Origin: Blastococcus saxobsidens DD2
Lineage (GTDB): Bacteria > Actinomycetota > Actinomycetes > Mycobacteriales > Geodermatophilaceae
Assembly (NCBI RefSeq): GCF_000284015.1
Contig: NC_016943.1
Coordinates: forward strand, 1,715,541 to 1,779,540
Length of the DNA stretch: 64,000 nucleotides
Direction of reading: 5' to 3'
The notes beneath the pieces were generated by a model. That model was given only the letters and a program-made list of their open reading frames with translations, was not told where the DNA came from and searched no databases. Made by a program: the position numbers and the translations under genes. Shown piece after piece: positions 60,714-64,000 of this stretch. Every line of letters begins with the position of its first letter. Within the stretch, counting starts at the first letter, position 1.

Positions 60714-62755
60714 CGCCGGGACGGGCCGCGGTGCTGCGGCCGGGCGACCGGGTGCACTTCGACGGCGGCGAGCACCAGGTCATCGCGCTGGCCGGCACGT
60801 CGGTGCGGCTGCGCGCGGGCGACGGCACCGAGCAGGTGGTGCTTGCCGGCTACCTGCTGGCCTCCCCGGAGTTCGCGGTCATCGGCGGCGCGCCGGCGCC
60901 GGCGGTGCAGCCGTTCGGGCTGCTCGACCGGCTGCCGGCCGGCGTGCTGGAGGCGGCGCGGGAGTGGGAACGCCAGGTGGTGGAGGTGGAGACCGGGCTG
61001 CCGCCGAACCCGCCGTCCGGCGCGGTCCCGCGGGCGGGCTATGACCCGGCGACCACGACGCTGCGCCAGCGCGAGGAGGCGAAGGCGGCCGAGCTCGCGG
61101 TCAGCGTTCGCACAGTGCAACTGCGCCGGGCCCGCTACGCCCGGCAGGGCCTGTGGGGACTGGTGGACCAGCGGGCGGCGCGGGAGTGGGAAGCGACCGG
61201 ACGGGTGGATGCGCGGCTGGTTGAGGCGGTCCGGGAGGTCATCGAGGCGGAGACCGACACCTCGACCGGCACCCGGTCGCGGCTGATCCGCCGGGCGGCC
61301 AAGGCGGTCGAGGCCACCCACGGGCCCGGGGTGGTGCCGCTGCCGGGCCGGACGACGTTCTACCGGCTGATCGACGTCCTGGCCGCCGGCCGGCACACGT
61401 TCGGCTCGGCGGTCACCCGCAGGCAGACCGCCAACCGCCCACCGGGGGTGTTCACCCCCAGCCACGCCGCCCGGCCGGGGGCGCAGGTGCAGATCGACTC
61501 CACCCCGATCGACGTGCTGGTGCTGCTGGACAACGGGACCCCGGTGCGCGCCGATCTGACGATCGCGGTCGACGTCGCCTCCCGCACCATCTGCGCGGCG
61601 GTGCTGCGCCCGGTCGGCACCAAGGCGGTGGACGCGGCGCTGCTGCTGGCCCGGATGCTGGTGCCCGAGCCGATGCGGCCGGGCTGGCCGGTGGCGCTAC
61701 GGATGGCCGCCTCCCGGCTGCCGCACGCCCGGCTGGTCGACATCGACGCGCGGATGCAGTTGGCCGCGGCCCGGCCGGTGATCGTGCCGGACACCATCGT
61801 GATCGACGGCGGCAAGGTGTTCCTCTCCGACACGTTCACCCGCGCCTGCGCCCGGCTGGGCGTCTCGGTGCAGCGGGCGAGGCCGCGGACGCCGACGGAC
61901 AAGCCGATCGTCGAGACGACATTCGAGGCGATCAATTCTCTGTTCTGCCAGCACGTGGCCTCCTACACCGGCTACAACACCACGCTGCGGGGCACGGATG
62001 CGACCGGCGCCTGGACGCTGCCGGAGCTGCAGGACCTGCTCGATGAGTGGCTGCTGGCCGGCTGGCAGACCCGCCCGCACGACGCGTTGCGTGACCCGCT
62101 GGCACCGCGGCGGGCGCTCTCGCCGAATGAGATGTATGCCGCGCTGGTCGCCGCCGCTGGCTACCTGCCGCTGACGCTGGCCGGGGAGGACTACCTGGAG
62201 CTGCTGCCGGTGGCCTGGCGGGCGATCAACGCCTACGGCATCCGGATCGGCTACCGCACCTACGACAGTCCTGAGCTGGGCCCGTGGCGGCAGCAGCACT
62301 CCGGGGTCACCGCCCGCCGCGGGTTGTGGGAGGTGCACTACGACCCTTATGACGCCACGCACGTGTTCGTGCGCACCGCCGAGGGCTGGCTGACGGTGCC
62401 GTGGACCCACCTGCCAATGGTCTCGGCGCCGTTCGCCGAGTTCACCTGGCGGCACGCCCGGCGCCTCGCCGCCGAGGCAGGTCGGGACGACACCAACGAG
62501 ACCGAGGTCGCCCGGGTGCTCGATGACCTGCTCACCCGGGCGCAGGCCGGCCCGGTGGACAAGGTCAGCGACCGGATCGCCGCCCGCACCCGGGTCGCCG
62601 CGGCCGCGCACAGCCCCCCATCCCGGGACGATGACGCGGACGCGGACACCGCCGCGCCGGAGGACGTCGAGCGGGATGACGGCCGCGACGGGCGGCTGGC
62701 CACGGTGATCCCGTTCGGGGTCTTCGATGCCGACGCGGAGGCCGACCGGTGGTGA
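60710..62755 (+). CDS. tnsB: TnsB-like DDE transposase
   Basis: 681 residues. N-terminal DNA-binding modules (RRARYARQGLWGLVDQRAAR) precede the rve/DDE core: AQVQIDSTPIDVLVLLDN (D about 262), TIVIDGGKVFLSDTFTRA (D about 365), TDKPIVETTFEAINSLF (E about 403). A Mu-type C-terminal beta barrel follows, with an acidic tail. It makes the 3' cuts and strand transfer. The start overlaps tnsA. Confidence 0.92.
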   Translation: MTPGRAAVLRPGDRVHFDGGEHQVIALAGTSVRLRAGDGTEQVVLAGYLLASPEFAVIGGAPAPAVQPFGLLDRLPAGVLEAAREWERQVVEVETGLPPNPPSGAVPRAGYDPATTTLRQREEAKAAELAVSVRTVQLRRARYARQGLWGLVDQRAAREWEATGRVDARLVEAVREVIEAETDTSTGTRSRLIRRAAKAVEATHGPGVVPLPGRTTFYRLIDVLAAGRHTFGSAVTRRQTANRPPGVFTPSHAARPGAQVQIDSTPIDVLVLLDNGTPVRADLTIAVDVASRTICAAVLRPVGTKAVDAALLLARMLVPEPMRPGWPVALRMAASRLPHARLVDIDARMQLAAARPVIVPDTIVIDGGKVFLSDTFTRACARLGVSVQRARPRTPTDKPIVETTFEAINSLFCQHVASYTGYNTTLRGTDATGAWTLPELQDLLDEWLLAGWQTRPHDALRDPLAPRRALSPNEMYAALVAAAGYLPLTLAGEDYLELLPVAWRAINAYGIRIGYRTYDSPELGPWRQQHSGVTARRGLWEVHYDPYDATHVFVRTAEGWLTVPWTHLPMVSAPFAEFTWRHARRLAAEAGRDDTNETEVARVLDDLLTRAQAGPVDKVSDRIAARTRVAAAAHSPPSRDDDADADTAAPEDVERDDGRDGRLATVIPFGVFDADAEADRW

Positions 62756-63819
62756 CCGACCCCGACGGCGGCATCGACCCGGGCGGGGTCGAGGATCCGC
62801 TGACCACCAAGGAGGGCTGGCGCCGCTTCGTCGACCGGCAGCCGAGCCCGCCGGCGCTGCTCGAGACCGCGGCGCTGGCCGGGCTGCCACCCCGGCAGCG
62901 GGAGGCCTACGACCAGGCGCGGCGGGACTACCACGCCGACCTGCCGCTGGCGAACACCCCGACGATCCAGCAGCTGATCGCCACCGCACGGCTACTGGTC
63001 CAGCTCAACCGGCACCAGATCTCCGCCCGCCGCGGGGTGATCGTCTCCGGCGCCTCCGGGACCGGGAAGACGACCGCGCTGACCCAGCTGGGGCGCACCC
63101 ACGAGCGGCGCACCCGCCGGCGCTTTCCCGAGGATGAGCACCGGCTGCCGGTGCTCTACGTGACCGTCCCGCCGGCGGCGACCGCGCGGATGCTGGCCGT
63201 GGAGTTCGCCCGCTTCCTCGGCCTGAGCTTCACCGCCCGGGCGAACCTCACCGACGTCACCGAGGCGGTCTGCACCACCGCCACCCGCACCCGCGTGGAG
63301 CTGGTCTGCGTCGACGAGCTGCACAATCTCAACCTGGCCACCCGCGCCGGCGCGGAAGTCTCCGACCAGCTGAAGTACTTCGCCGAGCGGCTGCCGGCCA
63401 CCTTCTGCTACGCCGGCATCGACGTGGAGGCGCAGGGCCTGTTCGCCGGCGTTCGCGGCCGGCAGATCGCCGGCCGGTTCACCGTCATCCCGGCCACCGC
63501 GTTCGCCTACGGCACCACCGAGCAACGCGAACAGTGGCGCGCGCTGATCGCCACCATGGACGGCACCCTGCGGCTGCACCGCCACCGCCCCGGTGACCTG
63601 CTCGCCCTCGAGGAGCACCTCTACCGGCGCAGCGGCGGGATGATCGGCAGCCTCTCGCAGCTGGTCCGCGGCGCGGCGATCCTGGCCATCGAGGACGGCA
63701 GCGAACGCATCACCCGCGAGCTGCTCGAGACCGTCCCGGTCGACTACGCCGCCGAACGCGCCGCCACCCCGCCCCGGGCGGTCGGCAACCGGGGCGGCCG
63801 GAAGCAGGCCGCGGGCTGA
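62752..63819 (+). CDS. tnsC: TnsC-like AAA+ regulator
   Basis: 355 residues from GTG 62752, which overlaps the tnsB stop (GTG 62749 possible). Walker A is VIVSGASGTGKTTALTQL (about 98-108) and Walker B is VELVCVDELHNLNLAT (about 183-193). Sensor region CYAGIDVEAQGLF. It selects the target and activates the TnsA/TnsB transposase. Overlaps tniQ by TGATG. Confidence 0.92.
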   Translation: MTDPDGGIDPGGVEDPLTTKEGWRRFVDRQPSPPALLETAALAGLPPRQREAYDQARRDYHADLPLANTPTIQQLIATARLLVQLNRHQISARRGVIVSGASGTGKTTALTQLGRTHERRTRRRFPEDEHRLPVLYVTVPPAATARMLAVEFARFLGLSFTARANLTDVTEAVCTTATRTRVELVCVDELHNLNLATRAGAEVSDQLKYFAERLPATFCYAGIDVEAQGLFAGVRGRQIAGRFTVIPATAFAYGTTEQREQWRALIATMDGTLRLHRHRPGDLLALEEHLYRRSGGMIGSLSQLVRGAAILAIEDGSERITRELLETVPVDYAAERAATPPRAVGNRGGRKQAAG

Positions 63820-64000
63820 TGCCCCCGCTCCGGTTGCCGATCCCGGTCCCGCCGGCCCGGCACGAGACGCTGGCCTCCTACCTTGCGCGGCTGGCGAACC
63901 TGCACGGGATGGCGCCGCGCGAGCTCTGGGAGCCGATCAGCACCCCCCGCCCCGGATCCGCCCGGCGCGACGCCCTCGCGGATCGGCTCGCCGCTCTCAC
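63819..64000 (+). CDS. tniQ: TniQ-family protein, 5' part only
   Basis: ATG 63819 (TGATG overlap with tnsC). The first 60 residues (MPPLRLPIPVPPARHETLAS, then YLARLANLHGMAPRELWEPI) match the TniQ N-terminus. The C-terminus lies outside the window. TniQ/TnsD proteins recognise the insertion site, so the missing part would show target choice. Confidence 0.85.
   Translation, partial: MPPLRLPIPVPPARHETLASYLARLANLHGMAPRELWEPISTPRPGSARRDALADRLAAL

Larger units (their letters stand above)
59731..64000 (+). mobile_element. Tn7-like transposon, left part (tnsA-tnsB-tnsC-tniQ), runs off the window
   Basis: Four consecutive plus-strand genes with ATGA/GTGA overlaps encode TnsA-, TnsB-, TnsC- and TniQ-like proteins, the defining set of Tn7-like elements. 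The left boundary is uncertain: the recombinase trio could be inside the element if the end lies beyond 56.6 kb. Confidence 0.7.

Overview
The window is high-GC DNA (about 70% by eye) from an actinobacterium. Gene content (PAS-GGDEF proteins, Tad pilus, MobF relaxases, LysM-BTAD regulator, TnsA/B/C set with recombinase trio) fits a Geodermatophilaceae-like or related Frankia/Streptomyces-type genome, but the genus is inferred, not shown. Almost everything is mobile or accessory: two relaxases, a tRNA attachment scar, an ISL3 copy, a Tn7-like transposon, a complete-looking type IV secretion (T4SS) operon and a Tad pilus operon.

Layout. 1-5.9 kb: a truncated sensor diguanylate cyclase, a fresh ISL3 insertion with 8-bp target duplication, a second PAS-GGDEF cyclase, a small acidic gene and a decayed SpoIIE-type phosphatase. 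5.9-11.2 kb: an integrative/mobilizable module with oriT-like repeats and hairpins, a MobF relaxase-helicase, a tyrosine integrase, and the 3' half of a tRNA with anticodon CAU as the attachment scar. 11.8-25.4 kb: a KfrA-like coiled-coil protein, a prepilin peptidase, then a long, tightly overlapping Tad operon (lipoprotein, secreted protein, SAF/CpaB, CpaE-like, CpaF, TadB, TadC, Flp pilin, three TadE/F pseudopilins) ending in a large membrane LysM-BTAD regulator.

25.8-33.2 kb: a cargo/defence block. A HigB-like toxin with an XRE-metallopeptidase antitoxin is divergent from a three-gene ubiquitin-like cassette (single Multi_ubiq-type Ubl, DUF6791-like/ThiF E1, DUF6527-like zinc protein). 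A small orphan gene, a RloC/PrrC-like ATPase with a CxxC hook and an R-E-H triad, and a membrane coiled-coil protein follow. 33.6-47.7 kb: the conjugation operon, preceded by GTCACCC boxes: HTH regulator, degenerate ParA-like protein, VirB2-, VirB8-, VirB6-, SCO6880- and VirB4-like proteins, transglycosylase/M23 hydrolase, split coupling protein and accessory proteins. 47.8-50.6 kb: second cargo block with an Abi/HEPN protein and two unknowns. 50.9-56.5 kb: an 1871-aa relaxase-helicase-primase fusion. 56.6-64 kb: a three-gene recombinase operon (catalytically degenerate zinc-finger integrase, XRE, tyrosine recombinase) divergent from tnsA-tnsB-tnsC-tniQ of a Tn7-like transposon that runs off the window; the gap holds two tandem 32-bp repeats.

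Together the right-hand 50 kb reads as a conjugative element (integrated or plasmid) that carries its own pilus and transfer machinery and two defence-type cargo blocks, flanked on the left by an older integrated mobilizable element and on the right by a Tn7-like transposon.
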